Source: Pseudozyma flocculosa PF-1
Taxonomy: Eukaryota > Basidiomycota > Ustilaginomycetes > Ustilaginales > Ustilaginaceae
Reading direction: 5' to 3'
DNA length: 59,740 bases
Assembly (NCBI RefSeq): GCF_000417875.1
Contig: NW_006920871.1
Coordinates: 36,489-96,228 of the forward strand
Shown here: positions 31,737-42,988 of the stretch, piece by piece
Layout: each line of letters opens with the position of its first letter
How positions within the stretch are numbered: position 1 is the first letter of the stretch
Notes under the pieces: generated by a model
What the model was told of the DNA's origin: nothing
Database searches by the model: none
What the model saw: only the letters and a program-made list of their open reading frames with translations
Translations under genes and position numbers: made by a program

Positions 31737-34409
31737 CTACTGCCGCTGCCTTTGCTCGCGGTCAAACAGGCTCCTCAACGTCTCGGGCTGCCGCGTCTCA
31801 CCCTCGGTCTGGACCACCTCGACCGTCTCGCCCTCCTCGTCCTCGTCCACGTCGTCGTCCTCGCCGACTTCGATCCACTCCCACTCGATCTCGACGCCGA
31901 CCACGCCGACGGGGTCCTTGCGGAAGTCGATCTCGTCCTTGCCGAAGCGCACCACGGTCCGGCTGCCTACCTTGGGCTTGCCGCCCTTGCGCGACGACAC
32001 CGGGTCCTCGAATGACGGAATGAGCCACACCCACCCGACGGCGGCAAAGTCTGGCAGCTTGGCGTGCTTGTTGCCCGTCCGGCCCACGAGGATCTTGACG
32101 AGCACCTCGCGATCGGCATCCAGGACCTGCCCCACGTGGTGCCCAGTGTGCGCATCGGGCGGGACGTAGCCGTTGCTCGAGGGTGGCGTCGTTGCGCCCT
32201 GTCGAGCCCTGGCAGGCTCAGCGTCCGCAGCGCCGGGCGCGGCCCTGGCGGCGACGCCTTCGGACCTCGCGGTCGACTTGCTGATGGTCCGCATCAGCGA
32301 CGACGAGGCACGGCGAAGGAGAGAGGGGGCGTCGCGGCCGGCTGGTGCGGTAGGACCGGAAGGCGACAGTGTGCTGCGCTTTGCATCGAGATAGCTGGTC
32401 GGCGATCCGTCGCGTTCTCCATCCGAAGCGCTCAGACCTCGAGAGCTGTGGCCGACGCCGCCACCGCCGCCGCCGCCGCTGTGCCTCGTGTTGATCGTCG
32501 CCGCCGCGGCCGTCAATGGCGCTGCATCGCCGGCCTCTCGGTCCGGCGACTGCGATGACATGTAGCCCGAGTCGCAGCTGGCGGCCGACTGCTTGCGGCC
32601 CTTGCTGTCTTGCCCTTGCGGGAGGAACTCGTACCGCCACAGGGCATCTTGCGCCGTTCCCTGGTCCAGATCGTCGACGGAAGCGCTGGCGGAACCGATC
32701 AGGTTGCGCTCCCGCTCCGGGACGAGCGAAAAGTAGACGAGGCCCTCTTCAGACTCGCCGCTGGCGTCGTTCCACTCAAAGTTACGCGCCGTGTCGGCCT
32801 CGGCATGGACGTTGACTCCCCACTGGCCGATGGCCTCGGAGCCGTCCTTTGGCCTCTGGTAGCGCCCACCGTTCCAGCAGCGGAGATTCTGCGAGTTGCT
32901 GCGCAGGCTCTTGAGGTACTCCTTCTGCTGCTGCATTTCCGGGTCGAGATCGCACGCGTGCAGCGACGGGTCGTGCGGTCCAAAGGCGCGATAGCGTCGG
33001 CGCGCACCGCGCTCCCAGCGCTCCAGACGGTCGACCATGGCGTCCGGGTAGCGGCCGAGCTGGATCGAGAGCGAGTCCGAGTGTGGCACCACGCGGTTGA
33101 CCAGCCCCGCCGCCGTCTTGACGTCGCTGCCGAGGCCCCGGTCGATCGAGATGCGTGTGATGCGCACCTTGCGGCGGGGCGGCGTCGAGTACGGGTGTGC
33201 GATGGAAATCCGCGCGTCGAGGCCGGCCAGCATCCGCGCCCAGTAGCCCACCCAGCGACGCTGCGAAGGGATCGAGACGCCCATTTTGGGCTGCCTCGCC
33301 TCGCCGTGATCCTCGGTGTTCTGGTTGAGGGCGAAGCTCGACTGCGAGCGCCCTAGCTTGGGCATCGTACCCGCATGAGGCGGCGCGAGCGAAGCGGTTG
33401 ACCCAAAGCCGCTTGCGGGCACGTCGAGCGCGGACAGGTGGAGCGCGTCGCAGGAGCGCCCAGCGGGGGTCGCGCCAAGCGTGCACTTGCTCTTGTTGGT
33501 GCCGTTGCTGCGCGGCGCCGTCGAGAGGTCGGCCTGGCTCGGGTTGGCGAACGAGGCGGAGCTGCGCACGAACGACACCGATCTCCGGCCAAGCGTTTGA
33601 GTGCTGGCCTGAGATGGGTTGGCCGCTGCCGATGACGACGATGACGACGACGACGCAGGCGGCTTCATCCTGCGCGAAGTATGAAGGGCGAACACGGCCT
33701 GCAACTTGGCGGCCAGTTCCTCGACGTGAGTATGGTCGCCCTGCACGCGCTCCTCGTCGTCGTAGGCGGCCGAGTCGCGCCGTGCCGAAGGCGGCGAGCG
33801 GAGCGCCGGAGACGAGTAGTCGGAGCCGTCGGTAGGGACTCGCTGGTGGTGGCGCTGCTTCTCCCAGTACCGCCCGTTTGCCTCGTCCTCGGCCTCGGCC
33901 GGGGGCGAAGCTGGCGGACGGCGAAGCTCGCTATAGTTGCGCAGGTTCTGCGGCGGGCTCGGCAGGTAGGGGAGCGAGAGGAGGTAGCAGCAGGTCATGG
34001 TGCCGCTCCTGCCCTTGCCTGCCTTGCAGTGGATGACGCCGACATTGTCCGGGTCCGACTCGAGCCACTCTGTCATGTCGGCGACAAAGAGCGGGATCAT
34101 CGAGAGCGGCGGCACATGGTGGTCCGGAAAGGGGTACCTCGAGACGCGATCGTAGAAGTAGTCTGCGTCGTAGCCATTCTCTGCGCGCGGGCAGAAGTTG
34201 TAAATGCGGTAGAGGTCCTCGTGGCGGTGATCGAGGAACTTGCGCACCGAGGAGCGGCTGTTGCGGTAGAGGGATGCGACGCCCGAGGCGGGGAAGCCCA
34301 TGATGATGATGTTGTCGGTGACATAGACCAGGTCGAGGTCGAGCGAGAGGATGGGGTCCTTGAAGCGGGCCTTTTGGCCCGACACGATGCGGCGGGCGAC
34401 GGAGGTCAT
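31737..34409 (-). CDS. ptn1: PTEN-type phosphoinositide 3-phosphatase (long fungal form)
   Basis: Dephosphorylates PtdIns(3,4,5)P3 or related phosphoinositides at membranes. The gene is a single exon of 890 residues, against about 400 in human PTEN. The N-terminal catalytic domain is highly conserved: VARRIVSGQKARF, DLVYVTDNIIIMGFPASG, the Asp96 loop PFPDHHVPP (human Asp92), and the P-loop HCKAGKGRSGTMT (127-139) with Cys128, both Lys and Arg134. This loop keeps the lysines that give PTEN its lipid specificity. A low-complexity Ser/Ala-rich insert of roughly 220 residues follows. C2-like segments come next (RKVRITRISIDRGLGSD, EGLVYFSLVPER), then another disordered region, and a last C2-like strand set (GWVWLIPSFEDP, VVRFGKDEIDFRKD) before an acidic tail. 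The start matches human MTAIIKEIVSRNKRR in spacing. The symbol is borrowed from the smut PTEN gene. Confidence 0.92.
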   Translation of the reverse strand: MTSVARRIVSGQKARFKDPILSLDLDLVYVTDNIIIMGFPASGVASLYRNSRSSVRKFLDHRHEDLYRIYNFCPRAENGYDADYFYDRVSRYPFPDHHVPPLSMIPLFVADMTEWLESDPDNVGVIHCKAGKGRSGTMTCCYLLSLPYLPSPPQNLRNYSELRRPPASPPAEAEDEANGRYWEKQRHHQRVPTDGSDYSSPALRSPPSARRDSAAYDDEERVQGDHTHVEELAAKLQAVFALHTSRRMKPPASSSSSSSSAAANPSQASTQTLGRRSVSFVRSSASFANPSQADLSTAPRSNGTNKSKCTLGATPAGRSCDALHLSALDVPASGFGSTASLAPPHAGTMPKLGRSQSSFALNQNTEDHGEARQPKMGVSIPSQRRWVGYWARMLAGLDARISIAHPYSTPPRRKVRITRISIDRGLGSDVKTAAGLVNRVVPHSDSLSIQLGRYPDAMVDRLERWERGARRRYRAFGPHDPSLHACDLDPEMQQQKEYLKSLRSNSQNLRCWNGGRYQRPKDGSEAIGQWGVNVHAEADTARNFEWNDASGESEEGLVYFSLVPERERNLIGSASASVDDLDQGTAQDALWRYEFLPQGQDSKGRKQSAASCDSGYMSSQSPDREAGDAAPLTAAAATINTRHSGGGGGGGVGHSSRGLSASDGERDGSPTSYLDAKRSTLSPSGPTAPAGRDAPSLLRRASSSLMRTISKSTARSEGVAARAAPGAADAEPARARQGATTPPSSNGYVPPDAHTGHHVGQVLDADREVLVKILVGRTGNKHAKLPDFAAVGWVWLIPSFEDPVSSRKGGKPKVGSRTVVRFGKDEIDFRKDPVGVVGVEIEWEWIEVGEDDDVDEDEEGETVEVVQTEGETRQPETLRSLFDREQRQRQ

Positions 34410-36562
34410 GGTGACGAGGGGACAGCGGCCGGCTAGCGGAGGGCAAGAGACGGGCGGTACGAGCGGGCGACGAGTCGAGGATCGCCGAGGCTGGTGCGGT
34501 CCTGCAGTGGCGATGGGGGCTCGCTCCGCTTTATCGTTTTTGTACGGAGGAGGGCAGGCGAGTGCGTGTGTTGCCTAAGGAGACGGAATGTCGCTGCGGG
34601 GCGACTGCTGGAGGCCGAGCCAAGCTGTCGTGACCTTCTATAGCTTTGCCAAGCCCCGCGCTACGGTGGGTCAAGAGCGAGGAAGGCTAATATCGCAACA
34701 ATGGCAGCCGTGCGCTGCCATTCGCCCTCGACCTTGGTACCAGGGCGTTTCTTGGCAGTCGTGGACAGAGTCGCCGGCGTACACGCGTCTGTCTATGGGC
34801 AGGACGAGGATGGGTCCGTGTCCTCTGCGGGGCCTGCTTTGCTGACCGAGCCGGTGGCGCTGCTGGCCAGGCACTGCTGACGTCGTCGAGGGGGTCCGTG
34901 CCGGGAGCGTCCCGGGCCGGCTACGTGTGTCGCAGGGTCGATGTCGGACGTCGGACCGATGCCGGGATGAGGGCCGATGGTGCGGGGCGTAGGCCGTTGG
35001 AGAGCAAGAGGATGGTAGTACGGACGACCAGAGGTAGGCGTCGACGACGGCTTGTAACAGATTGATGGAAGGGCGGCGCAACGTACGAGGTTCGAGCTGA
35101 TGGAGCGGCAATCACGACGGTGGGAGATGAAGGACAAAGGCCAAAGAAGGGGGCCTGCCTGGTAGAGCGGGGAGGGCTCCGTAATATCGACACGGTGGAT
35201 CGAAGAGGGCAGACCGAGGACAAGGCTGTCGAAGCAAGCCAGCAGGTGGGCGAGGTCGAGTAGTAGAGTCGAGTTGAGTCGAGTCGAGTCGAGTCGAGTC
35301 GAGTACGTTGCGAGTCTAAGCAGGCAGGGTCGAGCTTGGCAGAGCTAAAGTTAGACGAGGGTCGTGGCAGGCTAGGGCCTGCCTTAGGCTCGTTGTCCAG
35401 ATCAGAGACGAGGCAGCTACGGCGAGGATTTCTTGGCACCGAGAAGGATTGAGCGCAACGACGAGGAGCTCGCGGAAACGAAGGCAAGAGGAAGGGCAAG
35501 CAAGCCAAGGAAAGGAAAGGAAAGAACGGCAACGGGCCCGCACTCGACCGATATGATGGACGCTGGTCACGATGCGGTCGGCGCGCCCGCCGAGGTAGGG
35601 TTGCCGGGCCTGGCTGGCAAGGCCCGGCGCTCTCTCTGAAGGTTCGTCATGGCCTCGCTCCTCGAAACTCGAGGGGGCGGAGCATCGGACCGCCGGTCTT
35701 CGGTGGTGGCAGGGCCAGGCAAAGGGCGAGGGCGAGGGCGCGGGCGAGGGAGGGCCGGGGGCGACACGAGGTGGCGCTTCCCGCGTGGGGGGCCGTTGCG
35801 CGCATCCAGACGTCATCCGAGTCGCCCGCCCAAAAAAGCAGCACCGCACCACCGAGGCCGGGCCGGGCGTTGCTCGCCGTCGTCGCCAGCTGCGGCCAGA
35901 GGATCCGACCATATCATCTCGCCCGCTCGCCGTCAATCGCTTCTTTCCGCTAATCGCTGCTGCAGCGGCTGCACTAGCTGGATGGACGGAGCAGGCGACG
36001 AGAACGTGAGACCGTGCCAAGCCTTTCGGGGAGGGCCAAGGCAGGGCGGGGGGCGTAGCAAGTGGGGTGCGCCGGGAGACATCCGGCCTTCTTCCTGCCT
36101 GCTTTAGCTCGCTCTTGCGTGCCTTGCTTTGCTTTGGTGCCCGAACCTCGTCCCAACAGATTTCCGCCCAAATCGGGCCAACCGAGGTCTTGGCAGCCCA
36201 CGCCTGGGGGCGTAGCCTGACCCAACCTGACCTGCCTGGCTGAGACCCCCTTGCCTCGCCATGCCACCTGCTGCCTATGCGCCCGACAACCTCGCCTCAT
36301 GCCATCGGGAAGGCCGACGAGGCTTGCTTGCTTGCTCAGGCTCGAGTCCCCCGATTCGTGGCTGAAGACCCCGGAAGTCGGCCCAGAGCTGCTCAGCCGT
36401 CCGCCTAGCGCTCTCCGCTTGTCGGCCGGTCGACCTTTTGGCCAAGGGTCTCCCTCCACTGCCTCGCTCGCTCACCTGCCTTTGCGCACCCTACCTGCTC
36501 ACCACGCTCCCCGCTCCCTTTGCCATCCCCCCTTGACCGACATCCTCGCACAGCCTTTCAAC
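34410..36562. other. Divergent intergenic region between PTEN and SSU72
   Basis: 2.15 kb containing both promoters. A (GAGTC)7 array lies at 35266-35300. The SSU72-proximal 400 nt are C/T-rich and include several upstream ATGs. No gene is supported. Confidence 0.6.
35266..35300. repeat. (GAGTC)7 pentanucleotide microsatellite
   Basis: Seven GAGTC units with one GAGTT variant, about 860 nt upstream of the PTEN start. Confidence 0.88.
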
Positions 36563-36637
36563 ATGGATCCGGGACCGTCTCAGCCGCCAGCATGGCAGCA
36601 GCAGCAGCAGCAACACTACCACCTCCAGCAGCAACAA

Positions 36638-36672
<35 letters not shown>

Positions 36673-37906
36673 CAACACGGAAAACAGCCTCGCCCAAATA
36701 CGATCCAACACCTCGATCCAACCAGGCTCAGCAGCAGAGTCCGCAGTCAGGGGAGCGCTCGAGTCTGGCGCATCCATAGAAGAGGCGACACGCGTGGGCA
36801 CCCTCTTTTGCGTCGTATGCGCCAGCAACCAGGTACGTCGCCGACGTCCGCCCGTCCTACTCCATCCAACCGCCTCCTCATCCCTCTTCTGTGCCGTCAA
36901 CCCGAACCCCCCCTGCTCTCTCACAGAACCGTTCCATGGAAGCGCACCATGTCCTCAAGTGAGCCCCGAGCTGCGCGCTGCACCATGCCTCGAGGTCGTT
37001 TTTTGTCTCATCCATCCTCTCTCCCTCTTCTTCGTGCCGCTTGCGACCACACCCCGCAGAAACGCCGGCTTCAACGTGATATCCGCAGGGACTGGATCGG
37101 CGGTGCGCCTGCCCGGCCCCACGGTATACCAGCCCAACATCTACCGCTTCGGCACGCCCTACGACGACATCTACAACGACCTCGTCAAGCAGGACCCACG
37201 GCTGTACGTGACAGCCGCCGCACCGCACCTCGGCCCAGCTCCGCACGTTCTGTGCCACGCTGACACCCGCTGCGACCGTCATGTTCTGATTTGCTTCCGC
37301 AGGTACCAGGCAAACGGTCTGCTGACAATGCTCGACCGCAACCGCAAGGTCAAGCTGGCGCCAGAGCGGTGGCACGAGAGCAAAAACGTCGCCGACATTG
37401 TCATCACCTGCGAGGAACGCTGTTTTGACAGCGTGTGCGAGGGTGGGTCAAAGCTGCCAGAGGGCAGTGCCATCCGCGTGCCCAGCGGCTGTTCTGACCC
37501 AGCTCCCTTCCCGCCGCTTTCTCAAACCTCACACTCGCACACGCACGCTCTCTGCGAGCAGATCTATTGAACCGCGGCGGAGAGATGAATCGACCCGTCC
37601 ACGTCATCAATGTCGAGATCAAGGACAACCACGAAGAGGCCCTCGTCGCGGGCAAGGCCATCCTCGAGCTGGCAAGAGCCGTGAGTGTCGCCTGTTCTCC
37701 TTCTCTCATCCCATCTCGTCTCGCTCCGGCCCCGCCCTCGCCCTTGCGGTGAGCTGACCCCCACACGCCGATTTGCCTGTCTCGACTATGCCGCGACACG
37801 ACAGATCGAAGCGACCGACGACGTCGATCGCGACATTGACGAGATCCTCGAGCGGCACCAGGAGACCCACCCGCATCCCATCCTGCACACCGTCGGCTTC
37901 TACTGA
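36563..37906 (+). CDS. SSU72: RNA polymerase II CTD Ser5/Ser7 phosphatase Ssu72
   Basis: Component of the cleavage/polyadenylation machinery that removes CTD Ser5-P and Ser7-P. Six exons (36563-36832, 36927-36958, 37060-37203, 37303-37442, 37562-37680, 37805-37906) give 268 residues, longer than the usual ~200 because of an N-terminal poly-Gln extension. The core is unmistakable: [58 protein letters not shown], and [20 protein letters not shown] with the conserved acidic residues. The protein ends at [12 protein letters not shown]. The nucleophile is Cys86 and the CX5R motif is CASNQNR. The first intron falls inside this motif, between Gln90 and Asn91. Donors include GTACGT and one weaker GTGGGT (intron 4). 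ATG 36563 lies directly before the Gln-rich segment. A later start would remove the extension but not the catalytic core. Confidence 0.93.
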
Positions 37907-38285
37907 GGACCGCCCTCGCACGTCAAGATCGCACCCTCTGCCGAGTTCGGCTCGACAGCATGTCCACCGGCCATCGGAACCACACCGACTCCGACGACAA
38001 CTAAATTACCGAGGCAGGACCACGGATGTGCGATTCGAGTCGGGATGCTGCTGCGATGCTTGGGATAGAAGTACAGTGAATGAAGCGCGCACGGCGCGAT
38101 GTAGAGGGGCCAGGGTCGGGTCTCGATCCGATCCGATCTGGTCTGGTGTTTCTAGATACAAGTACAGGGTCTGATGAAGGTGAACGGAAGGGAGCGGACG
38201 GAGCGCACGGAGCGCAAGAGGCGACGTCGACGAGGCCAAGACTGGATAGAGGCACCCGGGGACCGCAGAGCCACCCTCTGACAAT
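37907..38285. other. Intergenic region between convergent SSU72 and GT31 genes
   Basis: These 379 nt hold the 3' ends of both genes. No repeat or RNA is evident. Confidence 0.6.
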
Positions 38286-40119
38286 CTAGGGCGATACGGG
38301 TCCAGACAGCCTCTGCTGGCTACAGCCCTGGACGACACCCCAGTCGTCGATCCGCTTGACGAACCAGCCGGTAAAGAGGGTGGGAAGGTCCGGGCGGTAG
38401 GTGCCGATGCGGATGCGGTCGGTGGTATACCTGCACGTGCCCAAGTCGGGGCGTGCCGGCTTGAGGTCCTCCTCCTGGCCGTTTGGGATGAAGGTCCACT
38501 GCAGGCACTCGACGTCGTTGCGGCAGATGGCCTGGCACTGGAGCGCATCGAGCGCATCGACGTGGTGCGCGTCGTCGTCGCGCGTCAGCGACCGCCAGCC
38601 GCGCACCGCCACCTCCTCGCTCGCACCGTCGTTGGCGCGGACGCGGTCGAGGGCGTCCTTGAGGAACTTGGGTCGGAACTCGTGCCACACGTCCGAGTGC
38701 AGGATCATGTGGTTGAACTCGGCCGCCGCCGCCGCGTGCTTCTCGTCCTTGCTGTCACCATTGCTGCTGCCGACAGCATCCGACGACGACGACGACCCCG
38801 ACGAGGCTCGAGGAGCCGGTGGTGCCGGCGGGAGGACGCGTTCGATGCGCCGCTGGAAGTCGTAGAGGCGCGCGACGTCGTTGGGCGAGACGTGGTGGTA
38901 GCTCAGCACGGGCTTGCACCAGTCCCAGCGTCCAAACTGGATGTCGCGGAACGAGTCCCCGTGGAACATGTCGACGCCCACCTCGTCGACGCGCGACAGG
39001 GCCGTGAGGTTGACGCCGGGCGTGTCCCAGAGCGCCTTGCAGAGTACGGCGTCGCCGTAGCCGTTGTGGAGCAGCAGATCGTCCCACTTGTGCTCAAAGT
39101 CCGGATCGGCTCCAAACGAGGCGTCGAGGAGGCCGCGTGATGCGACAAAGCCCGAGCCGCCGTGGGCAAAGGGCGTGTTGGGCGCACCGTCGAAACCGAC
39201 GAGGACCTCGTGGCCAAACAGGAGGTGGCGCGCCGCATCCTGCGTCGAGAGGAAGCGGACCAGCTGGTGCCAAAAGACAAACGTGTCGGCCTCGACCACG
39301 ACAAACCACTTTTTGCCCGGGAAGCGGCGGTAGGCTTCGGCCATCATGGGGAGGAACTTGAACTTGTCGAGCTTCCAGCCCGCCTCCTTGTCCTGCGTGT
39401 TGGTCAGGAGCTGCGAGCCGTGCATGAGCCCCGTCGACTCGGCGCGGAGGCGTCGGAACTCGTCGTTCTGCGCGATGCGGGGCGAGACGGCCGAGAGGGC
39501 GTCCCAGAACGTGACGCCGCCCACGTCGAGCGCCTGGTCCGAGACATAGAGCGTGTTGGGCTGGTAGAGGGTCTTGGGCGCCGCCTGCAGGTGCACGAGG
39601 AAGCGCTCGTAGATGGTCGCTGAGCCAGACTTGGTGATCAACACCATGTCATCCTCGAGGCGGTAGGGTGCAGCCGCGGGAGAAGGAGCGGGGGTGGAGG
39701 CAGAGGCTGGGCCGGTCTGGTTGGCCAGCTCTGTGACGGCATCGAGGGGATGACTGGCAACGACTGGTGCCGCAGGCGACGTGGTGAAGCGCGATCCGAG
39801 CAGGCAGACGACTGCGATGGCCAGCAGCTGCACAGCGAGTGAGAAGGCCCCAGAAGATGACGGCGGGAAGGAAAATGATCAGTCGATGTTCTTCTTGGAG
39901 GACTACGACAGAGTGGCGGTCGGAACTCACCACAGTCGTCCACTTCCACACCCTCGCCTCGCGCTTGGCGGGTGGGGACAGCGTCCGGGATGCAAATTCG
40001 GCGGTGGAATGAAGGTCATCGAGCGACGAGTGAAAGGAAGGGAAGTCGGCCTGGCGTGTCCTCGGTGAGCTGGCCGCCGACGACTCCTTGGACGGGATGG
40101 GTTGGTAGAAGTGGGTCAT
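38286..40119 (-). CDS. GT31-like type II Golgi glycosyltransferase with C-terminal PAN/apple-like module
   Basis: Two exons (40119-39931 and 39827-38286), joined in phase 0, give 576 residues. A 58-residue cytosolic N-terminus is followed by a single signal-anchor helix (about 59-75, WTTVLLAIAVVCLLG) assembled across the splice junction. The lumenal domain carries YRRFPGKKWFVVVEADTFVF, whose EAD (242-244) stands where fungal GT31-like proteins have their DxD-like metal site. HGGSGFVASRGLL and DMFHGDSFRDIQFGRWDWCK are further family blocks, and a Ser/Pro-rich linker follows. The C-terminus has Cys-containing segments (LQCQAICRNDVECLQWTF, GTCRYTTDRIRIG, WGVVQGCSQQ) like a PAN/apple fold. Donor and acceptor sugars are not predictable here. 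The start was chosen at the ATG in CACCATGACC; an in-frame ATG seven codons upstream exists. Confidence 0.82.
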
Positions 40120-42988
40120 GGTGATGTATGAGAGAGCCAAAGGAGAGGCAGGCCCTCGAGGCCCTTTGAGTGCAGTCGCAAGGCTGAAGAGTCCGGGATC
40201 CAGGAAGAGATAGAAAGAGTGTAGGGGCGTGGTGGCGACGGTGATGGCGATGGCGGTGATGGCGGGAGCGGTGGCGAGACGGCGACGGTCTTAAGGGAAG
40301 ACAGGGATGGCAGAGAAGGTGAGGTTGTTTGCTCCTCCTATGAAACGGATAGGCGGGCAGGCAGGTATGGCCGGCCGGTTGCACGGGAGGATCCCTTTGA
40401 TGCGTACATACATGTACATATGTGCGGCTCGATCAGCTGCCATTCGGGGAAGGCGCAGTGCGTGCGTACAAAAGGGCGCAGAGTACGGCACGTCGAGAAG
40501 GGAGCTCGCTGGCTTCTTTGCCAGGCTGGCGGCGGTGCTGGTGATCCGGCCTGGTGCACGAGCGAGGTGAGGCGGCGGCGGTGCATGTGCTCTCCTGGGC
40601 GGTCGCTCGATCTGCGCCGTGATAGACCAGGGTGGGTGAGTATCTGTAGTCATCCCGCCGATAGCGTACGGCGGGGCTAAAGCGTAGCCGCCACCACCAG
40701 CAGGTAGGCCAGGCTACTGTGGCTACGCCCTCACCGCCCCGAAGCGGTCCCGCTCGCAGCTTTGTCTGCGTCACCGAGGACACGCGGCATCGTCCATCGC
40801 TCGCTGCGGAGGCCAGACCAAGCCAGGCCAGGTCGATTTTAGCATGTCGCCTCGGGAGCAGCTCGGGCCGTTGGCTTGCCACTCGATCGACGATTGACCA
40901 GCTTCTCGCGCTGGCCCCGGAAGCTGGTGGCGAGGGTGGGTCGCCTGTCTCTCTCTAGGCTCATCGAATCGATGTCGGCGTGGTCTGACCGTGGGGCGCT
41001 GCACGCTGGCTGCGAGGCAGGCGAGGCCGTACAGTATGCACCGCATCACCGGTCTGGCCGGCCACGCGTTCCTACCTACCTGTACGTAGGGTGGTGTGCG
41101 TGTGCCGTATGTAGGTACGTGGGTGCTTCCCTACCTCGCCCTGCCGCCTCTTCTCGGCGCTTCCCTCTGTCCAACCGCAAAGGCCGTAGCGCTGCTCTTC
41201 GAAAAGCAGCCAAAGGCTAGCGGTCGGCGACAACGACAAGGGCGGCCATCCACGTCCCTGTCGCTCGTCGAACGATACGGTATCGTCGATTGGCTGCCCA
41301 GGGCCGAGCTGCAGGCAGGCAGGCAGGCGGGCAGGAGCGAAAAACTCGCCGAACAGGCTGTTTGCCAGCCAGCTGTCAGGCCCGCCCAAGGCGCCCTTTT
41401 TTGACAGGCGAAATTTCGTGGCCTTTGCTTGCTCGCGAAGCCAGCGGGAAAAAATTCCCGATCCTTGGCCATGCCATGCCATGCCATGCCCGCCGCCCGC
41501 CCGCTTGCCTGCCTGTCCCCCTTTTTCCAGCATCTGCACCCTGCCTGCCTAGCCTACTCAGCGAGCGAGCCACCCGCCGCCTCGCCGCTCCCGTTCTGGA
41601 CGCTGGACGCTGGACCCTGGCCGTGGCCCTGGCCGTACGGTGGCCGTGACCCTGACCCTGACCTAGCCTCAGCCTGGTCTGCTGCCTGCCTGCTTGCCTG
41701 CCTGCTCGCCTGCCTGCCTGTTCCTACATCGACGGCGGGGTACAGCGTCGAGCCATGGTGCTTAGGTCTGGATGCCGACGACGATGGTGGCTTGATCATG
41801 ATGGCCTCAAGAGCGGGCCGATCCGTACCGTGCCGTTGGAAGCCGGAGGGGCGGCGGCGCTACACCGCCACAGCGTGCGTGGGCCGGAGCAGGCGTCACG
41901 GGCTTCCGCAGACGAAGCAGGCAGGCAGGCGGAGTACGGGCCGGTCCCGGAAGGACAAAGGAAAGGGCCGACCCTGCTGAGGCACGCGCTAGGGCAGGCG
42001 CCTGTGCACAATGCTGGCTCTCTCACGCGCACCCGACCGCCGGACCATCCCGTGGCCTAGGTGCGAAACGGTCGTGGTCGTGGTCATCGGCCTCCGTATA
42101 GGCCTGGATCGGCCCTCGGACCGAGCCTCGCGCGTCCGGCGACGACCCATCTAAGTTCTCGCAGTCGCAGGCAAGCGGGCAGCTGGATCCATCTCGTGCG
42201 CGGCTCACCAGTCATCGCTCGACGCTAGACAGCTCGATGTCCACGTCAAGAGGCGACGGTGTTTCTCCGCTTGCCTGCCACTCGGAGCAGCGGTGATACC
42301 GAGACAGGGATGACCGGGCCCTAGCCTCGTGCTCGTCCTCTTTCCGCATGACCACCACCACCACCACCACCCCCTCCTGCTCTTTGCCTGCACCAGCGCA
42401 CTCGCAGTAGTCGTTCCAGGGCGGCTGGGCGACGAGGACCTTGATTGTCGGGCCTGGCCCGTGCCGCCTCTTCCGACCCGATGGCAGCGCTGGTTGCAGG
42501 GTCCAAGCGGCGCGCCCTGCCTGCCTCCTTGTCCGAGACACTTCCGACTTCCGGCACCGACGCTCATCTCGGGCCCGACCGACGGCTGCGTTCCACGTGC
42601 CCCGACCCGCCGCTGGACCTGAGCCTCGGTCTGGCCGCTTTGGCTCCCCACGCTCCGAGCTGCCTGCAGTGGCCCCCTTTCCGTCCCGCTCCTCGCGCCA
42701 TATCCACTCGCCCGCGACTCTCCGCTCCGCCTCGTCACGACCAACGCAAGCAACGCCGTCAAACGATCCAGCACGTCTCGAGCATCTACAGGTCGAACTC
42801 GCTCGTCCCTCTCTCCCCTGCGCACCACCACCACCGACTGGCTCATCTCCATCACCTCGGGGCGTGGCTCGTCGACCGAGTTTCGCCCGCCGAGCCGGCC
42901 TCTCAATCTTCTGACGCGCACATCAAGTCCCTCTCTGCCTTTCATCTTTCATTCGAGGTCGGCTCACCAAAGGCACTGATCGCACGAC
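40120..42988. other. 2.9-kb divergent intergenic region
   Basis: Contains the promoter of the GT31 gene and that of the small membrane-protein gene. It has abundant CCTG/GCAGG words (for example 41310-41335, 41685-41720), a short CATGC repeat near 41468-41490 and an (ACC)7 array. No gene is supported. Confidence 0.6.
42351..42371. repeat. (ACC)7 trinucleotide microsatellite
   Basis: Seven ACC units about 620 nt upstream of the small membrane-protein gene. Confidence 0.88.

Noticed and set aside
5330..41641. The heptamer GTACGGT as a possible dispersed regulatory motif
   Set aside because: I counted roughly ten plus-strand copies, mostly intergenic (5330, 5335, 12086, 12169, 13683, 13822, 23223, 28939, 41635), but at least one lies inside the kinase gene. 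The count is not clearly above chance for 60 kb.
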